A stretch of 64,000 nt of DNA from Isochrysis galbana (taxonomy: Eukaryota; Haptophyta; Isochrysidales; Isochrysidaceae): positions 1-64,000 of the forward strand of contig CM030931.1 in NCBI GenBank assembly GCA_018136815.1, given 5' to 3'. The first letter of the stretch is position 1. Each line of letters begins with the position of its first letter. Below the pieces are notes generated by a model. The model saw only the letters and a list, made by a program, of their open reading frames with translations, did no database searches and was not told the DNA's origin. A program made the translations under genes and the position numbers. Below are positions 24,187-33,500 of this stretch, one piece after another.

Positions 24187-24525
24187 AAACCTGACGAACA
24201 CCACACCTCACACCCCCCCCCCAAAAAAGAACCCAACAGCGCCGACCCGGCACATACATAACCCCGGGTCCGACTCTTAAGGTAGCCCCAACCTTAAATA
24301 TCCCAATAGAAGCCGATCGCTCGATGGCGCGAGGGAAGGCCGAAGAGTCGACCGTCGGGGATCGGTGCACGCCGCCTGCCACTGGAAACCCCAAGTACTG
24401 GGCCCCTAAGTAGAGCACAAGGGGACGAGCCGCAAGGCGAGTGCGAGGGAGTGATAAGGGATGCGGGCGCGGCTGTCAGATGGAGGAAGTCAGGGTCGCG
24501 CGCGCGGTGAGATCATTAAGAAGTT
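24187..24525 (+). repeat. LINE 3' untranslated end
   Basis: It contains the block CCCCTAAGTAGAGCACAAGG and the terminal GCGGTGAGATCATTAAGAAG. Both blocks have counterparts in the 14.1-14.2 kb LINE fragment and in SINE-A, which supports a shared recognition end. Confidence 0.7.
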
Positions 24526-24663
24526 TTTTTTCTCTCTCTCTCTCTCTCTCTCTCCCCCTCTCTCCCCCCCCCCTCTCTCTCTCCTCTCCTCTCCTCTCTT
24601 CTCTCTCTTCTCTTCTCTCTTCTCTCTTCTCTCTCTTCCCTCTCCCTCTGTCTCTCTCTCCCT

Positions 24664-24708
<45 letters not shown>

Positions 24709-24745
24709 CCCCCCCTCTCCCCCCCCCCCCCCTCCCTCCCTCTCT
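24526..24745. repeat. CT-rich microsatellite (220 bp)
   Basis: Nearly pure TC/TCTCC runs with C-homopolymers, directly after the LINE tail. The antisense GA-rich frame (RERERE) is an artefact of the repeat. Confidence 0.95.
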
Positions 24746-24825
24746 CGGGAAGCAGCGGTAGGGTGCGCGCGACAGCGCCGTTCGTCTCAGCCGCAACCTC
24801 AGTGGGTGGGGAAGGAAGGGGACCT

Positions 24826-25165
24826 TCACTGCGTCGAAGGCTTCCTCGTACACCACGACGCGCTTGCCAGTGGCCTTAGAGAGGAGAGTTGCTGGCTTGT
24901 TGGGCAGCGTGGGCGCGAGCTCGTACTTGCTCTTCCAATAGTTGTGGTTGCCCCCCCCGTAGAGACGCCGCTGCTTGGCATCGAGCACGTCCCAGTTCTT
25001 GAGAAGGTGGACGATCTCAGCACGTTTTGCGGCATCCATGGCGCGGCTCTTGAAGTCAGCCACCAGCTGATAAAAGAGTCTCTTTGCCTCCTCCCACTGC
25101 TGCGGTGTCACACCTGCAGCAGCGGAAGGGGCATTGAGAAGGGGTGAGGGCGTCATCTGTGACAT
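24826..25165 (-). CDS. Possible N-terminal exon of a KRBA2/GIN-like integrase protein
   Basis: From a true ATG at 25165, about 113 residues look coding before the frame runs into the CT tract. Middle part: TPQQWEEAKRLFYQLVADFK, a helical stretch, then LLKNWDVLDAKQRRLY, HNYWKSKYEL and GKRVVVYEEAFDAV. In integrase-type proteins of the KRBA2/GIN group a YW/YY-K-Y block followed by a V-x-E-x-x-Y/F-D block precedes the zinc and DDE domains; the resemblance is by eye only. A GTGAAG near 24829 could be a splice donor. No catalytic part is visible, and the LINE/CT tract lies where it should continue. It could equally be an unrelated host exon. Confidence 0.35.
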
Positions 25166-25429
25166 GCGGTGCGGGAGCGAGAGAGAGTGCGATATGAAGA
25201 AGAAGAAAGGATTTCCTGGGTGAGTTGCTGCCAGCGTTTTCTTCCATAAACACCCTTACCTCGATACTCTCACCGACGAGAGTCTCGTTGTAGTGTCGAA
25301 AAGTCGCAAGGCACCGCCACAAGAACGACCATAAGATTCATCGTAACAGCACCGTAAGATTGAGGTATGAACAGAGACAGAGTACGAGGTGACTGCCAGC
25401 GAAACGGGACAGGCACCCTTGACAGCTTA

Positions 25430-25760
25430 CGGGGGGGAATAGCGCCTGGGGGCTAGAGGACAGCCCCCTGATAGCTCTCGGCGCCCGTCGTTTTCCCCCA
25501 ATAGCTATCGGCGCCCGTCCTTTTCCCCCCAATAGCTATCGGGGACCGCCTTTCGCCCCCGATAGCTATTGGGGGCCGACCTTAAAACGCGATAGCTCCC
25601 CGGGGGACGTAAAATCTCCCAACAGCTCTCGGGGGATTTTCTCGGTCCCCCGATAGCTCTCGGTGGGGCTGTTGGCGATCGGGAGAAAATTTCCCCCCGA
25701 TAGCTCCTGGGGGCCCCCGGGAGCTCCTGGGGGGCGTTGGCTCCTGGGGGGTAACATATA
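25430..25760. repeat. Degenerate tandem array of GATAGCTATC palindromes
   Basis: About ten spaced copies of a word close to CCCCCGATAGCTATCGGGGG (variants AATAGCTATC, GATAGCTCTC, GATAGCTCCTGG) separated by 8-25 bases. Each copy is self-complementary. No open frame is supported. Confidence 0.85.
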
Positions 25761-26719
25761 GTACAAGTATATCAAGCCATGACGTGCCCTTCTTTATGTG
25801 CAACATAAAGTGATTGGGCATGTTACTTTGGGCTAAGTGAGCCGAGTTAGGGGCTAAGTTAGGGGTCAGTAGAAATTATATACCTAAATAGACGGGAGGG
25901 ATGTGACAAAAAAAGGGAACCTCGAGTTGCACCCTCTCAGCGCGCCGTGCATCGGTTTATTCAGCCGTTGACAGATTACAGATTTCTGAGGGGGCACTGA
26001 GCACTGAAGACATAGAGCAAACACTCACGGTGTCACGCGCAAACACTCACGGTATCACGCGCAAACACTAACGTAAAGGAGAGGTCCCATCAGGGACAGC
26101 CAATGAGAATGAGGAAACGAGGCGAGTGAGAGAGAAGCTCATTAGTGCGGGGACGAACTGTCCTGCGCGCGGGGAACAGAAACTCACAACTCATCTCACA
26201 ACCCTCACCAAACGGATGCCTTGTGACACAATCGCATCCCCCACAATGAGAATGGTAGATACTAGCTACAGCTACAGTTGCCAAGGCGTTCACGTGCACG
26301 CCGCAAGGTCACCCTCCCTGCCACCATGTTGCACTCCTTCAATACCGATCTCCGTGCTCCCGCCGAGCTGAATGGATACTTCGCCTCCGCTTCCGCCTCC
26401 AGCTATATCCGGCGACAAACCGGCTACCCCACTGGTATGACACAATTAGAAGCACACAACATGACACGCGCCCACGTGTGAATGTGCACATGCTGCTTGT
26501 CCAAAGAGAACCTCATCGTTTTCATGTGCGATACGACTGCCCGTTAGCGAGCGCAGGAAAGAAACCCGTGCTCTTCAGAGCTCAAGATTGCCATTCACGA
26601 GGGACAATGGCCAAATTTTTCATGCAGCTTTCGGCGTCGCAAGTTGTAATCGACGAGGCCCCTCGTGCACCTCATCTGCAGAGTTCGGACTGCTCCTAGT
26701 GGGTGGAGTGCACTCCTTC
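25761..26719. other. Intergenic region with a short CACTCACGGT repeat
   Basis: GCAAACACTCACGGTGTCAC recurs about three times at 26017-26075 (period about 22). No gene is supported; this is the 3' side of the small membrane protein gene that follows. Confidence 0.45.
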
Positions 26720-27103
26720 TCAACCTCTTGAGCCAGCATTCTTCATCATCCTCGTCCTGCTGACGTTCGTCACAAGTGTGAACGGCATGAAGAATGCACA
26801 GAACAGCATGAAGCTGCTCATTGCAGGCTGAGCAGAGAGACGAGGAGACACTCGGAGTTTATGTGCAGCGAATGCAAGAGAGGTACCTCCCGCCATCCCG
26901 CCGAAGAGGACGGATGTCTGCAGTATGTGCTGCCTTGTTCGCGCACGCTCTCCTTCCCTCATGGCGCTGGCCTCACGATGATTTACGACGCTGTCGACAT
27001 GCCGACGCAACAGCTGGTGTCTCTCCTCTTGCGACAACTCCCCGTGCTCATCGTGTGAGAATTTGTTTCCGACACGGCGTGCCGATGCGCTGCCCTCTGA
27101 CAT
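26720..27103 (-). CDS. Small two-TM protein of unknown function
   Basis: 127 residues from the ATG at 27103 (the frame continues five codons upstream to a GTG). I do not recognise the family. The first 65 residues are hydrophilic and charged (FSHDEHGELSQEERHQLLRR). Two hydrophobic segments follow: SVLFGGMAGGTSLAFAAHKL (about 68-87) and SSFMLFCAFFMPFTLVTNV (about 100-118), with a basic end. The pattern of a charged N-terminus plus a glycine-rich hairpin resembles small organelle membrane proteins, but that is impression only. No intron signal seen. Confidence 0.5.
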   Translation of the reverse strand: MSEGSASARRVGNKFSHDEHGELSQEERHQLLRRHVDSVVNHREASAMREGERARTRQHILQTSVLFGGMAGGTSLAFAAHKLRVSPRLSAQPAMSSFMLFCAFFMPFTLVTNVSRTRMMKNAGSRG

Positions 27104-27733
27104 CGCTGCGAGGCCCACGTCTGCTTCCTTCTCGGGAGCTCTTCAAGTAGGGTGGGGGTAGGATGGGTTAGGGTAGAGCGGGGTGGGGTGGGGTTGGGGG
27201 GGTTGAAAATGCTGGCGCCCCGCCTGCTTCTCCCCAGCCGCAAGACCCTGCCCAACGAGTCAGAGTCGGGGGCGGCTTGGCGCGGGCGGACGGGCAGCCC
27301 GCACGTACTTTATTCACGTGTCTATTACCAGAGGGCTTTAGTTTACGCTAGTGAACGGCGACGGAGCAGCGAGGGGGCGCTTTAAACCGGAGGAAAGAAA
27401 GGGAAAACAAAACCCCCCAGTGGACAGTGGAGGGAACGCTCTCCCCTTTTCCCCTTCGCCGCCGCGCGCGCCCCGCACCGCCCAAGCTCTTCCTCTCTCT
27501 CACACACAATGCACAGCCGTTGCCCCCCTTCCACCTTCCAGTCGCAAGCACGCAAGACGCAAGCACGCCCGCCCAATGGCCGTCGGTCCGAGACCATAAG
27601 TGTCCGTGGGAGACCATAAAAAGGCGCAAATGTCGATGATGCTGGTTGACATTTGTCAATGCAGATCGATGGATTAAGTAATACAAGGCCACACACACAC
27701 ATCAATCACGCATCACACACATCATACCCATTG
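27104..27733. other. Intergenic region without a recognised gene
   Basis: Includes a GGGTGGGGTGGGG run (27180-27200) and ACACAC microsatellite sequence (27690-27720). Open frames on both strands lack motifs. Confidence 0.4.
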
Positions 27734-27797
27734 CTAATAATGCATTCGCCTCGACATCTCATAGTCCCTGCGCACGTTGTCCTCTGCCTGCAGTCTA
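27734..27797 (-). pseudogene. 3' end of a disrupted coding exon
   Basis: On the minus strand the frame reads RLQAEDNVRRDYEMSRRMHY then TAG. The upstream part of the same exon is at 36023-36143, where ...RERELARLQAE is cut at the same word. The 17-bp word CCTCTGCCTGCAGTCTA (27781-27797) is the TSD and is found again at 28713-28729 and 36023-36039. Removing 27798-36039 restores one reading frame. I do not recognise the protein; the end is charged and helical. Confidence 0.6.
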
Positions 27798-28712
27798 AAA
27801 CAACTGAGCGTTAGTACCACTACTCCCACTAGCCCGGTACTATCACGACACCCCTCAGCGCACTTGCCCGCACGCCTTGAAGTGATGGCACAGACACATA
27901 CACATATGCATCCCTTCAAATCTCCCCCTCGCAAACCCCCGGCTCCCATTATAACTCTCCACAAGCTACAATGAGGGAAAACCCAGTGAGGCGGACCGAC
28001 CTACGTCGGGCGACTCACCGGGGAAAAACACCGGGGGGGGGGGGGAGGGACCTCTCGTCGTGAAGCAGAACGGCCCTTTCAGCTCGCGCCGCGAGCAGTC
28101 CTCGAAGAAATAAATGACTGCGCCCCCCGATACCTGCCACAGGGACGTCTTGAGCCACTCCCTTCTTCTCGCCCCTCCTGTCGCCAGCCGCCCCCCTTCG
28201 CCCGTTTGCTAACGCAAACGGGGCCCGTTTCTTACCGCACTCCATCGGGGGGGGGCGCAAATTCCCCCTCTCCCTCTCTCCATTCTCCTCCGCCCCTCTC
28301 CCTGCGGCGCGTCGCCATGCGGCGCGTCACGGCCTGCTCTCAGAGGCCCTTTGGGGGCTCCCAGAGGGCCAGCAAGGGCAGCTCAGGGGGCAGTGGAGGC
28401 TGGGGCTCAGCCCCTGGCCCCTCCTGCCTCTCCCACGCTTGCCTCGCTGGCCATTGGAGCCTCCCAGTGGCCTCTGTATGCCTGGCGACCAGGGGAGGGG
28501 GGGGAGTCAGCTCGAGGGCAGGCCCATGCTGGGCGTGGGAGTGCGAGTCTCGGCCCGCGCCCACTAGGGGTCTGGGCCAGAGTGTTGATTGCCCAGCCCC
28601 TGCCAGAGGGCAGGGGCTGGGGTTGAATGTACGGGCCCACCCCGGGGGGTGTCCGCGATGGAGAGAGGGGGGCGCGAGGCCCCCATTGACCCCCACTTAT
28701 AAAAGTAGGTTG
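27798..28712 (-). mobile_element. SINE-B, full-length copy with 17-bp TSD
   Basis: Flanked by CCTCTGCCTGCAGTCTA at 27781-27797 and 28713-28729. Minus-strand sense: 5' head near 28712 (ACTTTTATAAGTGGGGG, CGCGCCCCCCTCTCTCC), core (AGGCAAGCGTGGGAGAGGCA and CCAGCCTCCACTGCCCCC), and tail ending ACTAACGCTCAGTTGTTTT. Length 915 bp. Head and core are shared with SINE-A, the tail is not. Confidence 0.85.
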
Positions 28713-28729
28713 CCTCTGCCTGCAGTCTA

Positions 28730-29048
28730 TAAAAAAAAAAGATCTGAAGATTCAGGGCTACACACCTATCGCTACTCAGTCTCTACCTCCACATAGCGGA
28801 CATCGCCCTTTTCATCCCCTCCCTCCACTTCCTCTCCTTCCCCCCCTCGTTCCTTTGTCTTCGGTGTCGGGGGTGCGGCCCTGGTACACTACCATGGGCC
28901 TGGTTACGGACGCGTGTTCAGGGCAGGCCTGTTGTACTTTTCACATGTGGCACTTTTTCCCGATCGACCTTATGTTGCTCGTGTGTCTTGGGGTGTGTTC
29001 GGGGGCTTGTGCTTAGCTCTGTCTGAGCTAGACTTCTACGTTGTTTGA
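28730..29048. repeat. Repeat with AAGATTCAGGG block
   Basis: GAAGATTCAGGGCTACACAC followed by a C/T-rich part and TTTGTCTTCGGTGTCGG matches, in reverse, the stretch 53930-54065. Probably part of the composite insertion that splits the exon. The A-run at 28730-28740 adjoins the TSD. Confidence 0.5.
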
Positions 29049-29447
29049 TCAGTTGTTTGCTTGGTTTGGCGCCGAGCCCGTCCCCGAGGCGTTCTTTACC
29101 ATATATTCTATCCCTAGCCGTGCGGCTAGCGCCAGCAGTTCCGCGCTGGGAGTGAGGTTACCTTTGCTATCCGCTTCGTACAGAGGTCTCAACGCGCTCA
29201 AGTCGATTCTCTTTTTGGGTTGACGTCCCAGACCCGCTTGGGCGGTCCTCGATGAATCTGTCGAGTCTGCGAAGATGAATGCGCAGCTTAGTTTCGTGAA
29301 TCTTTCTATGATGCGGATTAGCACCGATTCTTCCGAGAAAAAGGCGTTGTCGTAATGTATTCTGTAGAAGTCTATGATGATGTATCTCCAAGCCAGCAGG
29401 TATAGTATGGGTAGTGCTTTGGGGCACGTGCCGTCGGGGTGTCGCAT
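29049..29447 (-). pseudogene. LINE C-terminal fragment
   Basis: An open stretch of about 130 residues with LYLLAWRYIIIDFYRIHYDN (residues 16-35) and a downstream basic region, matching in order the fragment at 23380-24186 (LYIVAWRYIIGDFYKVEYDN). Zinc motif and RT are absent. The divergence suggests a different LINE subfamily. Confidence 0.6.
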
Positions 29448-29456
29448 TCGCGATGT

Positions 29457-29570
29457 CTCAGAGGCAAAAAGAAATAACAGTAAAAAAAAAAAGAAAAACA
29501 GTAAATAGTAAAAAAGAACAGAGGAAGAAAGAAGAAGAAAAGTGAAAAAGAAGAGACAAAAACCCAGAGT
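29457..29570 (+). repeat. A-rich tract
   Basis: Mostly A with AG/AAC interruptions. It lies between the LINE fragment and the tRNA-like sequence. Confidence 0.8.
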
Positions 29571-29621
29571 ATATAGGGCGGTTCTCAGCCCTTCCCATCG
29601 GCCCTATGGCTACGTAAACTC

Positions 29622-29700
29622 TCGCGTGGCATAGTGGTTCAACCCACCGCCTCCACCAACCTTTTGCTCTGGGTCGCGAGTTCGAGTCCGGACGGAGCGC
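29622..29700 (+). ncRNA. tRNA-like sequence with pol III A and B boxes
   Basis: TGGCATAGTGG (29627-29637) fits the A-box consensus TRGYNNARNGG and GAGTTCGAGTC (29678-29688) fits the B box GWTCRANNC, about 40 bases apart as in tRNA genes. The segment between does not fold into a convincing anticodon arm, so a tRNA-derived promoter of a SINE or a decayed tRNA is more likely than a working tRNA. Confidence 0.55.
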
Positions 29701-29729
29701 TCTGCAGTTCGAGCCCCGCTCCTTCTCCT

Positions 29730-29890
29730 CTCCGCTCTTCTTCTACAGTTAAATTCCACGCTCTTCTTCTACCGTAAAAAATTCCGCACTCCGTCTACCG
29801 TTAGAAATCCTGCCTCTTCCTACTGTTAAAAATTCCTGCCTCTTCCTACCGTTAAAATTCTGCACTCCGTCTACCGTTAAAATCCTGCCT
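29730..29890 (+). repeat. Tandem repeat, about 30-bp units
   Basis: About five units alternating CTCTTCTTCTACCGTTAAAA and CACTCCGTCTACCGTTAAAA with short linkers, directly after the tRNA-like sequence. It may be the body of the same pol III element. Confidence 0.75.
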
Positions 29891-30529
29891 CCGTCGCCTT
29901 GCCAAGACATTTCCTCTGCCTTCCTGCCAGCTTCCTTGCCAGTTCCTTCCGCCCCGGTTTCCCGCTTGTCTCTAAATCGGTTTCACCGCATTACGACCAA
30001 GCTTAGTGGGGAAACTCCTCGTCCAGTTCCGTTACCCGAAAATCTCGTTCATCTCGTCGGGCCATCAAGGCCATCTCGTTCATCTCGTCGGGCCATCAAG
30101 GCCATCTCGTTCATCTCGTCGTCGGGCCATCAGGCCATCTCGTTACATCTCGTTCACCTCGTTACAATCCAAGCTGCGGCTTTGATTTCCACACGGGGGG
30201 GCCCGCGTGCACTACAACGGGCCAAGTGCAGGGGGTGGGCTGGGGCAGACCTGCTGGTGTGGTGTTCCTGTGGCAAAACAAACGTAAACGCCTGTTGCAT
30301 GTGACACTTCGTGCCCCTGGGAGGTCTCGGCCCCCTCTTCTCGCGTCTTTTTCAAGTATCTCCGCGTTTTCGCGGCATTCGTGTGTCGCTCGGGGTGTCG
30401 GCCTGTAAACATACCGTAAACAGGCGTGAGTCTTACCTTTTCTTGGGTCAGATCGCGTCGTTTTTTTGTCGTTCTTTTCTCGCGGTTCTCTTCGTTCTCT
30501 TACGGGCGTGCGATGCCTGCGCGCGCCAT

Positions 30530-30588
30530 GGCACCCCTCTGAGGGGACCCTCGGGTCCCCCCAGAGGGCCAGCTGGGCCAGCTCAGGG
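30530..30588 (-). repeat. Left part of a SINE core interrupted by the TIR transposon
   Basis: GGGTCCCCCCAGAGGGCCAG and AGCTCAGGG match the SINE core just left of the TIR. The core resumes at 35690 with CTCAGGGGCAGTGGAGGCTG. It is one retroposon, later split. Confidence 0.6.
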
Positions 30589-33500
30589 TAGCCCGGTCAC
30601 TCACTATGGGGGTGCGGAGGGCACCAGCAATTATGGGTAAATGAAGGGCTAAATAAGCTCCCTATAGGTTCCGGTAGGATGGATCAGCAAAAAAAATTGG
30701 GGGTTCCCCGGCGAAATTTTCGAAAAATGCCGAATTTCAGGCCTTCGAAGACGGTGCGCGAAATACAGTCGGGCCCCCTCCGGTATATTTTTAGTGAGGC
30801 CCTTCATGCGAGGCACAAACATGGAATGACGAGGAAAATTTTGACGCCAACTCACTGGGTCTACAAGGGTGGTTCTTTGCACACTGGACCCTAAGTCAAA
30901 CTCATAATTTTGCACTTCAATGTGTACGAAAGTATCACAAAACTCAAGACGCTTACGTGAACCACTAGTCACCGAGGGCTAGAGCGGCTAATTTGGCACC
31001 GCGACCGGGCGGACGGCATGGTCTTTTCTTTCATCCATTTCAACTAGGACAGCAGAAAACGTTAAATCAAGATATGCTGGTCTAGTGGCCGAGCCAATTG
31101 CCCTCTCCAGCCTCGCACATCTTGTCGAATATCGGCATTGGCGAAAAAACCGCCTAAACGGTAATGTACCGAGATGCGTTCGAACACCCAACTTCCCACC
31201 TCTACCGAGCGCGCTGCCGGCGCTTTCTCGGTCATCCACTACGATAGAATGCCCTACCAGGCACCATATCCGAATATGCCGCCCGAGCAGCCACGCCAAT
31301 CGCCGCCGCCGCCCGCGCGCATCGCGAAATAGTCGGCCGTGCGTGGCGCCGACGACTACGCGAACGTCACCCGGCCGAACGGGCCGAGTGTCCAACTCTC
31401 GACCGCTACCGGGCGCGCTGCCGGCGCTTTCTCGGTCATCCACTACGATAGAATGCCCTACCAGGCACCATATCCGAATATGCCGCCCGAGCAGTCACGC
31501 CAATCGCCGCCGCCGCCCGCGCGCATCGCGATATAGTCGGCCGTGCGTGGCGCCGACGATTACGCCAACGTCACCCGGCCGAACGGGCCGAGTGCCCAAC
31601 TTTCGACCGCTGCCGGGCGCGCTGCCGGCGCTTTCTCGGTCATCCACTACGATAGAATCCCATACCAGGCACCATATTCGAATATGCCGCCCGAGCAGCC
31701 ACGCCAATCGCCGCCGCCGCCCGCGCGCATCGCGATATAGTCGGCCGTGCGTGGCGCCGACGATTACGCCAACGTCACCCGGCCGAACGGGCCGAGTGCC
31801 CAACTTTCGACCGCTGCCGGGCGCGCTGCCGGCGCTTTCTCGGTCATCCACTACGATAGAATCCCATACCACGCACCATATTCGAATATGCCGCCCGAGC
31901 AGCCACGCCAATCGCCGCCGCCGCCCTCGCGCATCGCGAAATAGTCGGCCGTGTGTGGCGCCGACGACAACGCCAACGTCACCCGGCCGAACGGGCCGAG
32001 TGTCCAACTTTCGACCGCTACCGGGCGCGCTGCCGGCGCTTTCTCGGTCATCCACTACGAAAGAATCCCAAACCGGGCACCATATTCGAATATGCCGCCC
32101 GAGCAGCCACGCCAATCGCCGCCGCCGCCCGCGCGCATCGCGAAATAGTCGGCCGTGTGTGGCGCCGACGACTACGCCAACGTCACCCGGCCGAATGGGC
32201 CGAGTGCCCAACGTTTGACCGCTACCGGGCGCGCTGCCGGCGCTTTCTCGGTCATCCACTACGATAGAATCCCATACCAGGCACCATATCCGAATATGCC
32301 GCCCGAGCAGCCACGCCAATCGCCGCCGCCGCCCTCGCGCATCGCGAAATAGTCGGCCGTGTGTGGCGCCGACGATTACGCCAACGTCACCCGGCCGAAC
32401 GGGCCGAGTGCCCAACTTTCGACCGCTGCCGGGCGCGCTGCCGGCGCTTTCTCGGTCATCCACTACGATAGAATCCCATACCAGGCACCATATTCGAATA
32501 TGCCGCCCGAGCAGCCACGCCAATCGCCGCCGCCGCCCTCGCGCATCGCGAAATAGTCGGCCGTTTGTGGCGCCGACGACTATGCGAACGTCACCCGGCC
32601 GAACGGGCCGAGTGCCCAACTTTTGACCGCTACCGGGCGCGCTGCCGGCGCTTTCTCGGTCATCCACTACGATAGAATCCCATACCAGGCACCATATCCG
32701 AATATGCCGCCCGAGCAGCCACGCCAATCGCCGCCGCCGCCCTCGCGCATCGCGAAATAGTCGGCCGTGTGTGGCGCCGACGACAACGCCAACGTCACCC
32801 GGCCGAACGGGCCGAGTGTCCAACTTTCGACCGCTACCGGGCGCGCTGCCGGCGCTTTCTCGGTCATCCACTACGAAGAATCCCAAACCGGGCACCATAT
32901 TCGAATATGCCGCCCGAGCAGCCACGCCAATCGCCGCCGCCGCCCGCGCGCATCGCGAAATAGTCGGCCGTGTGTGGCGCCGACGACTACGCCAACGTCA
33001 CCCGGCCGAATGGGCCGAGTGCCCAACGTTTGACCGCTACCGGGCGCGCTGCCGGCGCTTTCTCGGTCATCCACTACGATAGAATCCCATACCAGGCACC
33101 ATATCCGAATATGCCGCCCGAGCAGCCACGCCAATCGCCGCCGCCGCCCTCGCGCATCGCGAAATAGTCGGCCGTGTGTGGCGCCGACGACTACGCCAAC
33201 GTCACCCGGCCGAACGGGCCGAGTGTCCAACTCTCGACCGCTACCGGGCGCGCTGCCGGCGCTTTCTCGGTCATCCACTACGATAGAATCCCATACCAGG
33301 CACCATATTCGAATATGCCGCCCGAGCAGCCACGCCAATCACCGCCGCCGACCACGCGCATCGCGAAATAGTCGGCCGTGCGTGGCGCCGACGACTACGC
33401 CAACGTCACCCGGCCGAACGGGCCGAGTGCCCAACTTTTGACCGCTACCGGGCGCGCTGCCGGCGCTTTCTCGGTCATCCACTACGATAGAATCCCATAC

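Noticed and set aside
24476..24760. Arg/Glu repeat frame (RERERE)
   Set aside because: It is the translation of the CT/GA microsatellite.
25430..25760. CRISPR-like array
   Set aside because: The repeats are short, degenerate and palindromic with irregular spacers of 8-25 bases, and the window is eukaryotic with no cas genes.
28206..28796. Frame of 196 codons in SINE-B
   Set aside because: It lies inside a SINE with TSDs and is not maintained in the other copies (the frames differ at 41953-42363).
31495..32925. Frame of 476 codons on the minus strand made of 68-residue repeats
   Set aside because: The 204-bp unit is a multiple of three, so frames stay open on both strands; opposite-strand frames of 377 and 310 codons exist, and changes between units fall at all codon positions.
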